Below, one piece after another: positions 1-7,358 of a stretch of DNA of 64,000 nucleotides. Source of the DNA: Chloroflexota bacterium (GTDB taxonomy: Bacteria > Chloroflexota > Anaerolineae > Anaerolineales > Villigracilaceae); NCBI GenBank assembly GCA_026390015.1, contig JAPLGS010000139.1, forward strand, positions 186,001 to 250,000, in the 5' to 3' direction. Both the position numbers and the translations under genes were made by a program. Every line of letters starts with the position of its first letter. Position 1 is the stretch's first letter. A model generated the notes under the pieces. The model was not told the DNA's origin, searched no databases, and saw nothing but the letters and a program-made list of their open reading frames with translations.

Positions 1-303
1 CACTGCGAATGCGAGGGTGGCAAGTGTACTTGTCCAGCGTACCCAGCCTTCGTTCAAATGTTGTACCGTGGCCGACACTGCCGGGATCATCGCAAGTGCA
101 AAGACAGCTCCCAAGGTATATGCCCAGTATTGAGTCATGAGCAGTCCCAGGTTTTCTTTCAAATACATAAAAGGAGACTGAACGTCGTGTGCGTAGGTCA
201 GAGCAGTCGGTAGGAGAAGGCCGGTGAGGGCAATCACTACATACGAAATGCCCACGAGCATGGAACTGATACCGCCAAGTTTATAGAGTGAATTGTCTTT
301 CAT
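1..303 (-). CDS. Membrane protein of unknown function, N-terminal part
   Basis: The reading frame begins at an ATG at 303 preceded by a good ribosome site (AAGGAGATCAAC) and runs off the left edge, so only about 101 residues are visible. Two hydrophobic segments are seen, around residues 10-35 (GGISSMLVGISYVVIALTG) and 56-75 (YWAYTLGAVFALAMIP), so it is an integral membrane protein. It is the last gene of a minus-strand row whose junctions carry a shared tag; tag copy A lies 44 bases upstream of its start. The family is not recognised and no function can be assigned. Confidence 0.7.
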   Translation of the reverse strand, partial: MKDNSLYKLGGISSMLVGISYVVIALTGLLLPTALTYAHDVQSPFMYLKENLGLLMTQYWAYTLGAVFALAMIPAVSATVQHLNEGWVRWTSTLATLAFAV

Positions 304-346
304 GTTGATCTCCTTGTTACAAATAAGTGTGATCTTGGTTTAGATA

Positions 347-382
347 CTAACTCAACGCCAACTGGATCGCCTGCTCGATCAT
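347..382 (-). repeat. Tag copy A: remnant of cyclase gene 3' end
   Basis: Read on the minus strand these bases encode MMIEQAIQLALS followed by a stop, matching the last residues of the cyclase/ATPase gene ending at 3522 (MTMERAIQLALS). It lies between the GNAT gene ending at 391 and the membrane-protein gene starting at 303. The core GGAGCAGGCGATCCAGTTGG is shared with copies B and C, apart from the first base here. Confidence 0.85.
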
Positions 383-390
383 CATGGCGA

Positions 391-1215
391 TTAATCCTTC
401 TCCAGGTTATAAATACCGATCTTGTTGGCGACCTCGTGAAAACCTATTTTTTCATAAACTGGATAACCCATCCTCGTAGCAAATAAGACTGCAAAACGAA
501 ATCCCTCAGTGCGGGCATCCAATAGTGGCTTCATCGTGATTGCGGTTCCAATTCCCCTGTTCCGTGCTTTTAGTAATGTGCCAACGCCATATATTCCTGC
601 AACACCAGCACCCTTGAATAGAATACTAGTGGCTACTGGTGCGCCTTCCAAATATCCAACATACATTTGCCAAGGCGCATTTTCTCCTCCGATGGAAAGG
701 ATTGCATCAACCCAGGCCTGTGCGCCTGATAATGGCATTTCAAATGCGGTGGCGAAAACTTCTCGCCAATCTTTCAGGGTGGTTTGATCGACAGCCTGCA
801 CAATAGTATATCCATCAGGCGTGCTCACTTCTTTCAAGGAATGTAAATCCATTGCCATGCCGGGATCGCCTTCCAAATTCCCATCAAAGCCGTGCTTCAA
901 TAAACGCTCAGCCAGGTCACCAGGTTGGGTTTGAGAGTCGGTCCACCAAAAGAAATATGGCGCTTCGTGCTGGTTGAACCAACTGACGGCTTTGCTGATT
1001 TCAGTTTCAATTTCTTCATCGGACAACCGTGTTCTCCAAATTCCTTTGAACATTGGATTGGTTGGGAAAGCATGATGATAACTGAGCTTGTCGCTTTCCA
1101 CTAACTCGCAACCCGGCAAGACTTGCATTGACCGAAACAATGCATACAAGTTTTCGTGAACGGCAAAGGTCAAATATTCTTCGGTTGCCTGGGTAAGAAT
1201 GGGTTGTAACTTCAA
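391..1215 (-). CDS. GNAT family N-acetyltransferase
   Basis: A 274-residue protein whose C-terminal half (about residues 130-274) carries a GNAT fold with the acetyl-CoA motif in KARNRGIGTAITMKPL. The N-terminal half resembles the extra domain of two-domain GNAT proteins. The substrate is unknown. The start is a TTG at 1215 with GAGG about eight bases upstream; no in-frame ATG gives a better choice, since the ATG at 1226 is out of frame and soon meets a stop. Tag copy B precedes it and tag copy A follows its stop. Confidence 0.85.
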   Translation of the reverse strand: MKLQPILTQATEEYLTFAVHENLYALFRSMQVLPGCELVESDKLSYHHAFPTNPMFKGIWRTRLSDEEIETEISKAVSWFNQHEAPYFFWWTDSQTQPGDLAERLLKHGFDGNLEGDPGMAMDLHSLKEVSTPDGYTIVQAVDQTTLKDWREVFATAFEMPLSGAQAWVDAILSIGGENAPWQMYVGYLEGAPVATSILFKGAGVAGIYGVGTLLKARNRGIGTAITMKPLLDARTEGFRFAVLFATRMGYPVYEKIGFHEVANKIGIYNLEKD

Positions 1216-1233
1216 CAGTGCCTCATATATTGC

Positions 1234-1269
1234 TCAACTCAACGCCAACTGGATCGCCTGCTCCAGCAT
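1234..1269 (-). repeat. Tag copy B: remnant of cyclase gene 3' end
   Basis: Minus-strand reading gives MLEQAIQLALS and a stop, the same ending as the cyclase/ATPase protein. It occupies the junction between the GNAT gene ending at 1312 and the GNAT gene starting at 1215. Similarity to the cyclase ending is lost upstream of the MLEQ codons, so only the last dozen codons remain. Confidence 0.85.
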
Positions 1270-1311
1270 CAAGACAAAGTGTCGAATGAAAAGTGTTTTC
1301 GAGGCTGTTAT

Positions 1312-1812
1312 TCATTTCTTGAATTTATTTCTTGCCATCGCGTACACATCGACATATTCTCCAGCGCGGAAGGCATAGCCTTTCAGCGTCCCTTCGACTT
1401 CGAAGTCAAATTTCTTGTAGAGGCGAACTGCTGGTTCGTTGTCACAATAAACTTCCAATTCAAGTCGCTCGAGATTAAGCCAGTTGTCCGCAAGGTCTGT
1501 GACGGCTTGCATCAGTGCTGTGCCAACACCCTGACCCTGAAAGTCATCCCGCACGGACATACCGATCTGCCCTGCGTGTTTACGCCTAGGATGGTTGGGT
1601 GAGGTGAATAAATCCAATTGCCCCGCCATCTCCATTCCCGCCATGGCTGCGAGTCGGAACATATCGTTGGGCACGTCTGCGATGCGGTTGCGCCAGATTT
1701 CGATAGACGGGAAAGGGAGTTGAAGGGTCCCCCAAACCACTTTTCGCCCAGCGAAGATCTTTTGCATGGCTTCGTAATCATTCGGTTCCAATCGGCGAAT
1801 CGTGATGTCCAT
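1312..1812 (-). CDS. GNAT family N-acetyltransferase, RimI/YhhY-like
   Basis: A 166-residue single-domain acetyltransferase beginning MDITIRRLEPNDYEAM. The acetyl-CoA loop is visible as QGQGVGTALMQAV near residue 95, followed by LERLELEVYCDNEPAVRLY, typical of RimI/YhhY-type enzymes that act on amino groups of proteins or small molecules. The ATG at 1812 follows AAAGGAAATTAAAA. Tag copy C overlaps its ribosome site. The acceptor cannot be told from sequence. Confidence 0.88.
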   Translation of the reverse strand: MDITIRRLEPNDYEAMQKIFAGRKVVWGTLQLPFPSIEIWRNRIADVPNDMFRLAAMAGMEMAGQLDLFTSPNHPRRKHAGQIGMSVRDDFQGQGVGTALMQAVTDLADNWLNLERLELEVYCDNEPAVRLYKKFDFEVEGTLKGYAFRAGEYVDVYAMARNKFKK

Positions 1813-1814
1813 TT

Positions 1815-1925
1815 TTAATTTCCTTTAGTTATTAAATTGTTATTGTTCACCGCCAACTGGATCGCCTGCTCCGTCGTCATTGACTTGCCGTCAGCCCAGA
1901 GTGCGGTGAATTTTGCATCCATCAT
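1815..1925 (-). repeat. Tag copy C: longer remnant of cyclase gene 3' end
   Basis: A 36-codon minus-strand frame running from 1925 to a TAA at 1815. Its middle reads ALWADGKSMTTEQAIQLAV, matching KLWADGKSMTMERAIQLAL at the end of the cyclase/ATPase gene. This is the longest of the three detached copies. The original stop has been lost and the frame reads a further ten codons into the ribosome site of the next gene. It could be translated as a short peptide, but a relic is more likely. Confidence 0.8.
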
Positions 1926-1928
1926 AAT

Positions 1929-3485
1929 TTAGGCTTTTCTGAATATTGCACGCAGCATCAATAAGATCCTTATGGTTCCCCAGCCGATTGTGAACAGGAG
2001 AACCAGAACAATTAATAAACCAATATCTGGAGCCCCACGAAGCGTACCCATTACTGTGGACTTGGCTTGTGGAAGTTCTTTCGCCAGCAGAAACCATGCC
2101 AGAAGCAAATCGATTGCAATTGGAACCACAACATAACCGAATAACTTCCGCCAGTGAGGCGTACTTGCCATTGGTCGTCGACGCCAACCCTTCAATTTAC
2201 GAAGAAACCGTATGAAACTTGCCAGTAGTAAGATATTGATTACAACAAATATTACACGGGCATGTTGACGGATGTAATCCTCGCTTGGAGGATAGTACGA
2301 TGGTTGATTGCCAAGATACATCGACAATACGTCCCAGCCCACTGAACCAAAAACTGACTCGATCGCTGGGTCATTGGTGTTCATCAAAAGCACAACACCG
2401 ATTTTCTTTTGAGGGACCATCATAACAATCGAGCGAAAATTTGCCCACGAGCCCTCATGTGATAATGCAATTGGCGCCGTGTAACTGGTTTGATCGTGGT
2501 ATGCGATGTCGAAATCGGGACCAACCGACCAACCCATGGCATAACCAGACCATTTATCAATCTTGATGCCAGAGTTGTGAAGTTCGGCGATTCCTTTCGG
2601 GGAAAGAAGCGAGTTTTCCCCATATTTCCCTTCGTTCTGGTGCGCGATCATATAATGCCCCATATCTTCGGCGCTTGAAAAGAGTCCAGCCCAGGAAGTC
2701 ATGGCACGCGAATAAGACATCAAATTATCATAGACAATAGGCGTGCCAAAAAAAGGATAAAAACCACTGGACGCTCCGTTCGATTTCGCATCAGACAGTG
2801 AAGTGAAGGAATGTTTCATATCCAGCGGAGTAAATATATTTTGCTGAATATAAGTTTCATATGATTGCCCTGAAACGGTTTCGACAATAGTACCTAGCAG
2901 CCCGTAATTGATATTCGAATATTCAAAGGCGGTGCCAGGTATGTTGATCAATTGTGTTGAATCCAATTGCTTCATGCTGGCGATCAAAGCATCGTCAGCC
3001 GTGCTGGAAACCAGGTTCATTTTATTTCCGTCTGTTTCAGAAAACCCGCTGGTTTGATTGAGCAGTTGGCGGACTGTGATTTCTGCCGATGCTTCTTTAT
3101 CGGCGATTTGAAACCAGGTTAAATATTTCTGGACAGGTGCATCTAAATCCAGTTTGCCCTCTTCAGCAAGCTGCATGATGGCAAGTGCGGTGAATGATTT
3201 GCTCACCGAAGCCAGCATAAACGGCGTTTGCGGTGTTACGGCGCGTCCAGTTGGGTCGGCAATTCCATATCCCTGCAAACATTCGATTTGATCGCCTTTC
3301 ACGATGGCTAATGCCGCGCCAGGGATTTTGAGCGTTTGCATTCGTTCTTTTACGTAATCATCAATTGCAGCATATGTCGCTGTATCAGAATGGGAAGCTG
3401 CTTTTGCAAAGTGGATGCCGTTTCCTGCTAATACCAACAAAAGAATCTGCAGAAACACTACGGCTTTAAATGGTTTGTTTTTCAT
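1929..3485 (-). CDS. Membrane-anchored serine hydrolase, beta-lactamase/class C family
   Basis: A 518-residue protein with a signal peptide (residues 1-30). The beta-lactamase/D-aminopeptidase-like domain covers about residues 35-380, with the nucleophile motif SVSK at 93-96, the YSN motif at 189-191, and a late HEGSW taking the place of the KTG box. Three membrane segments follow (about 410-430, 450-470 and 490-515), so the catalytic domain faces outside while the protein is anchored. Members of the family are peptidases or esterases; true beta-lactamase activity is not implied. The ATG at 3485 has GGAGATAAAG upstream. Tag C lies just beyond its stop. Confidence 0.88.
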   Translation of the reverse strand: MKNKPFKAVVFLQILLLVLAGNGIHFAKAASHSDTATYAAIDDYVKERMQTLKIPGAALAIVKGDQIECLQGYGIADPTGRAVTPQTPFMLASVSKSFTALAIMQLAEEGKLDLDAPVQKYLTWFQIADKEASAEITVRQLLNQTSGFSETDGNKMNLVSSTADDALIASMKQLDSTQLINIPGTAFEYSNINYGLLGTIVETVSGQSYETYIQQNIFTPLDMKHSFTSLSDAKSNGASSGFYPFFGTPIVYDNLMSYSRAMTSWAGLFSSAEDMGHYMIAHQNEGKYGENSLLSPKGIAELHNSGIKIDKWSGYAMGWSVGPDFDIAYHDQTSYTAPIALSHEGSWANFRSIVMMVPQKKIGVVLLMNTNDPAIESVFGSVGWDVLSMYLGNQPSYYPPSEDYIRQHARVIFVVINILLLASFIRFLRKLKGWRRRPMASTPHWRKLFGYVVVPIAIDLLLAWFLLAKELPQAKSTVMGTLRGAPDIGLLIVLVLLFTIGWGTIRILLMLRAIFRKA

Positions 3486-3521
3486 TCTTTATCTCCGTCA
3501 ATAAAGTTTGATATATAAATT

Positions 3522-6251
3522 TCAACTCAACGCCAGCTGGATCGCCCGCTCCATCGTCATGGACTTGCCGTCAGCCCAGAGTTTATTGAACTCCGTTTCA
3601 ACGAGCATGGCGCGCAATTGAGCAACTTCCTTGTCGTATGCCATTACTTCATAGTTTGCCATCGGTGAACCGATTTTCTCGCGCAAGGCTTCTGCCGCGC
3701 CAAGGAGTTTTAGCGCGCGCTGGGGCTCTTCCTCTGTAATGGCGATAAATGCAAAACATTCCAGTTGATTTGCGATGGCTGGGCGATGGCCTAGATCCTG
3801 CCAGCCTATAATAGTTTCGTTATAAATTTTCTTTGCCTGATTTAGATCCCTTGTATCGCGGGCAATGTGACCGAGTTCGCTCATCATTACCAGTTGAAAA
3901 TTCTTGTTTCGTAAGCGCTTAAAAATATTCAACGCGTCTTCAAACAATGTTTTTGCAGTTCCGTAGTTACCTTGACGACTCTCGGCTATGCCCATGCCCA
4001 TGAAAATTAGTCCAGTCTGAAACGACACGGGTAATTCGCCTATCAATCCCTTGAGTTTTTCAGAATATTTTTGCTTTTCTTTTAAATCGCCTTTGCTTGC
4101 GGCAACTCTTGCCATGTTTGCATAAGCCATGCCCAGCCCAAACTTGTCATCAACCTCGTCAGCAAATATGCTTAACCCTTCCTGTGCGGCTTCTGCTCCA
4201 CCAGGCGCGTTAGAGAATGTTGAGGCCGTAAAGTACATTTCCAGGCTAAAGCCCAGGATGAGTTTGTCGCCTGTGAAGCGTGAGATGGTGATCGCTTCCT
4301 GTAAAGCCTGTATGACCAACGGCAAGTTTCCCTGCCCCAAAGCAACCAGGCTTTCGGCATATAGTGCCCTGGCAATAAATTTTTGGCGCTGAACATGAGC
4401 GCTTCCATTCAAAGGCGGTAAGGACTTGGTTTGTTCAATGGCTATTTTGACCAATGCAAGACCCTCGGTTTGATTGCTCATCCAGCCTGTGATGATACAA
4501 AAATTCCCAGCTAAATGGACGGCATTTTCAACATGCTTTTCCAGCCCCCATTCCAAGGCAGCGCGGAGATTCTCAAGTTCGTCATCGACTCGGTCTCGCC
4601 AGTCAAACAAATCGGGCAAACGGAATCCATTCCACATTTTTTCCGAAAGGTCGTCGAAGTAGACGAAGTGCCGATCACGCATCGCCGACGATTGCTTCGC
4701 CTCGAATAGCTTTTCCCTCGCGTATTGCCTGATCGTCTCCAACAGGAAATAGCGCATTTCGCTGCCACGCTCTTCGGTCACCACCAATGATTTGTTGATG
4801 AGTCCTTCGAGATTTTCAATGGCATTCGGGTCTTCTGAGATTGCTTCAAGTGCATCCAAAGTCCAGCCGCCAATGAATACAGAAGCGGTGCAAAGTAGTT
4901 GCTTCTCTTCTTCTGAGAGTAAGTCATAACTCCAATCGATCAACGCCCGCAGAGTCTGTTGACGCGGCAACGCGGTGCGACTTCCACCCACAAGCAAACG
5001 AAACAAGTCATCGAGCCGCGCGGCAATCTGGTCGGGGGAAAGCAATTTCGTCCGCGCGGCGGCGAGTTCGATCGCCAAAGGAATGCCGTCGAGACGGTGG
5101 CAGATTTGAGCAACGGAAGAAGCGTTTGAGTCGGTGAGAGAAAATTTTGAATTGGCAGCGCGGGCACGGTCCACGAACAGGCTGGCTGATTCGGAATCCG
5201 CAAGCGAAGGAGTCCGATACGCCATTTCGCCCGCGATACCCAACGCTTCACGACTGCTGGCAAGGATTCTGAGTCCCGCGCATTGATGCAAAAGATCGTT
5301 GGCGAGTTTTGCGCAGGCGGCGATGAGATGCTCGCAGTTATCGAGAATGAGTAGAAGCTTTTTGTCGCGCAGATAATCAGTGACGAGATTTACCAACGGA
5401 TTGAATGGCAGTTCTTGTAAACCAAAAGCTTGGGCGAGGGCAGGGATAATTTGCGATTCATCGCTGAGCGGAGCGAGCTCGATCATCGACACACCATTGG
5501 AAAAATTAGGGAGCAATTGCGTGCCGACTTCAATTGAAAGACGGGTCTTGCCAGTGCCGCCTGAACCCGTGAGAGTGGCGAGACGTGATGAAGAAAGAGC
5601 TGCTTTGATCTCGGCGATCTCTTTTTCGCGGCCAATAAAAGATGTCAGTTGAGCGGGGAGGTTGTTCGGTTGTGTATCAAGCGATTTGATCGCGGGAAAA
5701 TCTTTTGGTAGATCAGGCACATTGACTTGATAGAGTCGCAAAGGCGCACGCAAATCTTTGAGACGATGTTCGCCCATATCCTGCAAGGTCACATCGCTGG
5801 GCAAAGCATTTTGCAACAAGTCGTATGTTGTCTGTGTGAGAAGCGTTTGTCCACCGTGCGCAGCGGACATCACACGCTGCGTGGAAGCAATGGTGGCATA
5901 GCCTTCGTATTTGCCATCGGGCAATATTTCGGCTGTGCCAGTGTGCAATCCCATGCGGGCGCGTATTGCGACCGAGACCTCCGAGTTCTTTAAGAACTCG
6001 GAGGTCTGAAGTCCTCGCTGCGCTGTCAATACAGCGCGCAATCCATCAATGGCATTATGGAACGCCGCGCTGAACGAATCACCTACGATCTGAAAGACGT
6101 AGCCATGATTGGATTCAATCACGTCACGCAAAATTTCATCATGCCGCGCGTGTGAGATCGCCATCGCTTCGGGCTGTTCCTGCCATAAGCGGGTACTGCC
6201 TTCAATGTCAGTAAACAGAAATGTTACGGTGCCAGACGGAAGTTCGCTCAT
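3522..6251 (-). CDS. Class III adenylate/guanylate cyclase with NB-ARC-type ATPase and TPR domains
   Basis: A 909-residue regulator. Residues 1-165 form a class III nucleotide cyclase domain with the metal Asp in FTDIEGST (Asp15) and a second in IVGDSF. An ATPase of the STAND/NB-ARC type follows, with a P-loop GSGGTGKTR near residue 230 and Walker B LLLILDNCEHL near 300, and then a helical TPR region from about 560. Such proteins likely couple ligand sensing by the repeats to cNMP synthesis. A perfect palindrome (5975-6007) lies in frame inside the cyclase domain. It is divergent from a cNMP-binding protein gene, which suggests a signalling pair. Confidence 0.9.
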   Translation of the reverse strand: MSELPSGTVTFLFTDIEGSTRLWQEQPEAMAISHARHDEILRDVIESNHGYVFQIVGDSFSAAFHNAIDGLRAVLTAQRGLQTSEFLKNSEVSVAIRARMGLHTGTAEILPDGKYEGYATIASTQRVMSAAHGGQTLLTQTTYDLLQNALPSDVTLQDMGEHRLKDLRAPLRLYQVNVPDLPKDFPAIKSLDTQPNNLPAQLTSFIGREKEIAEIKAALSSSRLATLTGSGGTGKTRLSIEVGTQLLPNFSNGVSMIELAPLSDESQIIPALAQAFGLQELPFNPLVNLVTDYLRDKKLLLILDNCEHLIAACAKLANDLLHQCAGLRILASSREALGIAGEMAYRTPSLADSESASLFVDRARAANSKFSLTDSNASSVAQICHRLDGIPLAIELAAARTKLLSPDQIAARLDDLFRLLVGGSRTALPRQQTLRALIDWSYDLLSEEEKQLLCTASVFIGGWTLDALEAISEDPNAIENLEGLINKSLVVTEERGSEMRYFLLETIRQYAREKLFEAKQSSAMRDRHFVYFDDLSEKMWNGFRLPDLFDWRDRVDDELENLRAALEWGLEKHVENAVHLAGNFCIITGWMSNQTEGLALVKIAIEQTKSLPPLNGSAHVQRQKFIARALYAESLVALGQGNLPLVIQALQEAITISRFTGDKLILGFSLEMYFTASTFSNAPGGAEAAQEGLSIFADEVDDKFGLGMAYANMARVAASKGDLKEKQKYSEKLKGLIGELPVSFQTGLIFMGMGIAESRQGNYGTAKTLFEDALNIFKRLRNKNFQLVMMSELGHIARDTRDLNQAKKIYNETIIGWQDLGHRPAIANQLECFAFIAITEEEPQRALKLLGAAEALREKIGSPMANYEVMAYDKEVAQLRAMLVETEFNKLWADGKSMTMERAIQLALS
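5975..6007. repeat. Perfect palindrome inside cyclase coding sequence
   Basis: Two 16-base arms (AGACCTCCGAGTTCTT and its exact complement) are separated by one base. The element is read in frame as TSEFLKNSEVS, about residues 82-92 of the cyclase, between the metal-binding loops and the MGLHTG strand. The core CCTCCGAGTT/AACTCGGAGG recurs in the intergenic hairpin at 37584-37620. Confidence 0.9.
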
Positions 6252-6317
6252 AAATGATCCAGTTCTTTTAGCGGCACATACGGATTAAATTCAAAAGATG
6301 ATACAGAAACAGTTCAG

Positions 6318-6371
6318 ACCATTTTAGTCTATATTCTGTAAGTAAAATTATCAAATTGAGACTAAAATGGT
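6318..6371. promoter_or_regulatory. Spaced 13-bp inverted repeat between divergent genes
   Basis: ACCATTTTAGTCT (6318-6330) and its exact complement AGACTAAAATGGT (6359-6371) are separated by 28 AT-rich bases. The pair lies between the divergent cyclase (start 6251) and the transporter/cNMP-binding gene (start 6399). A TTGATA and a TATAGA can be seen on the minus strand between or over the arms, but the spacing is not ideal. A two-site operator is the simplest reading; a small insertion relic is possible. Confidence 0.5.
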
Positions 6372-6398
6372 GGGGATTGATTTAACATTGAAAACCTC

Positions 6399-7358
6399 AT
6401 GAATCGTATTCTCGAAACCTTCAAGATCAAACCTGGCGAAGAGTGCATGTCTGCGCTGCTGGTTGGGTTGATGTTATTCACCTCGGCAGGCGCGGCCATC
6501 GGAGGAAATGCCACCGAGGCTTTGTTCTTTGCCCGCTTCGGTGTTGAATTCCTGCCGGGCATGTATGTGATATTGGGTCTGTTTACATTCGTCACATCCA
6601 TGGCGATCACGATCGTGATGGGGCGTTTTTCGAAACAGAGATTATTTATCGCTTTGCCATTGATCATCGGCTTTGCGCTGATCGCAGAGCGCATGATCCT
6701 CCTGCTCAATATCAAATGGTTCTTTGCGGTGATGTGGCTGGTGATGAACGTGATCGGTGGCCTGCAAGGTTTGCTCATATGGGGACTGGCAGGCGCGGCT
6801 TGTGATACACGTCAAGCGAAACGGTTATTCCCACTTTTTAGCGCAGGTAGTATTTTAGGAACAGTCCTCGGCGGCTTGTTGACGCAGCCGATGGCGCGCT
6901 GGCTTCATTCAGAAAATTTATTACTTGTTTGGGCTGGCACGTTATTTATCGCATTTTTCCTTAGCCGTTCATTGATCGGAAAAACAACGCCTGCCATGGG
7001 AGCATCCTCCTACAAAAAGCAACCGAGTATTTTTATTGAAATGCAGCGCGGCTATAAATTTGTACGTCAATCGCCGATCATGCAGTGGGTTTCTAACAGC
7101 GCAATTTTATTTTCAGTCTGTTATTTTTCATTGGCGCTGCCATTCTCGCGCGGTGTGACGGCGCAATTCCCAGATGCAGACCGCCTCGCTGGGTTTCTCG
7201 GTTTGTTTCAAAGTATCACCACCATCGTCGCTTTGATCGCCTCATTGTTTTTTGCCAATCGTCTTTTTGCCCGTTTTGGCATCATGCCCATGCTCCTGCT
7301 TTTCCCGATCATTTATTTCATCGGATTCAGTGTGCTGTCATTTGCTTTATGCAAATGA
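6399..7358 (+). pseudogene. Major-facilitator/NTT-like membrane protein, 5' part of a frameshifted gene
   Basis: This frame encodes 319 residues with about eight to nine hydrophobic helices, starting MNRILETFKIKPGEECM. It resembles the N-terminal transport-like domain of proteins that fuse an MFS/ADP-ATP-carrier-like module to HEAT repeats and a cyclic-nucleotide domain. It stops at 7358 in ALCK, exactly where the downstream frame (from 7349) continues the membrane domain with WMQGIAGTAWQALFNVV. The two frames differ by one base, so this is a broken or mis-sequenced single gene, or a split gene with a 10-base overlap. Confidence 0.7.

Noticed and set aside
391-1215. GNAT genes as antibiotic-resistance genes
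   Set aside because: Only the general acetyl-CoA fold is visible; no feature identifies a drug substrate.
347-1925. The repeated gene-end tags as integron attC sites
   Set aside because: The tags code for the same protein end, show no paired R and L boxes and do not fold into a long hairpin; no integrase is seen.
1929-3485. Serine hydrolase as a class C beta-lactamase
   Set aside because: SxxK and YxN are shared with peptidases and esterases, and the three C-terminal membrane helices are not typical of beta-lactamases.
7340-7358. Programmed ribosomal frameshift in the transporter/cNMP gene
   Set aside because: There is no slippery heptamer of the usual type and no clear downstream structure; the overlap looks like a deletion or sequencing effect.
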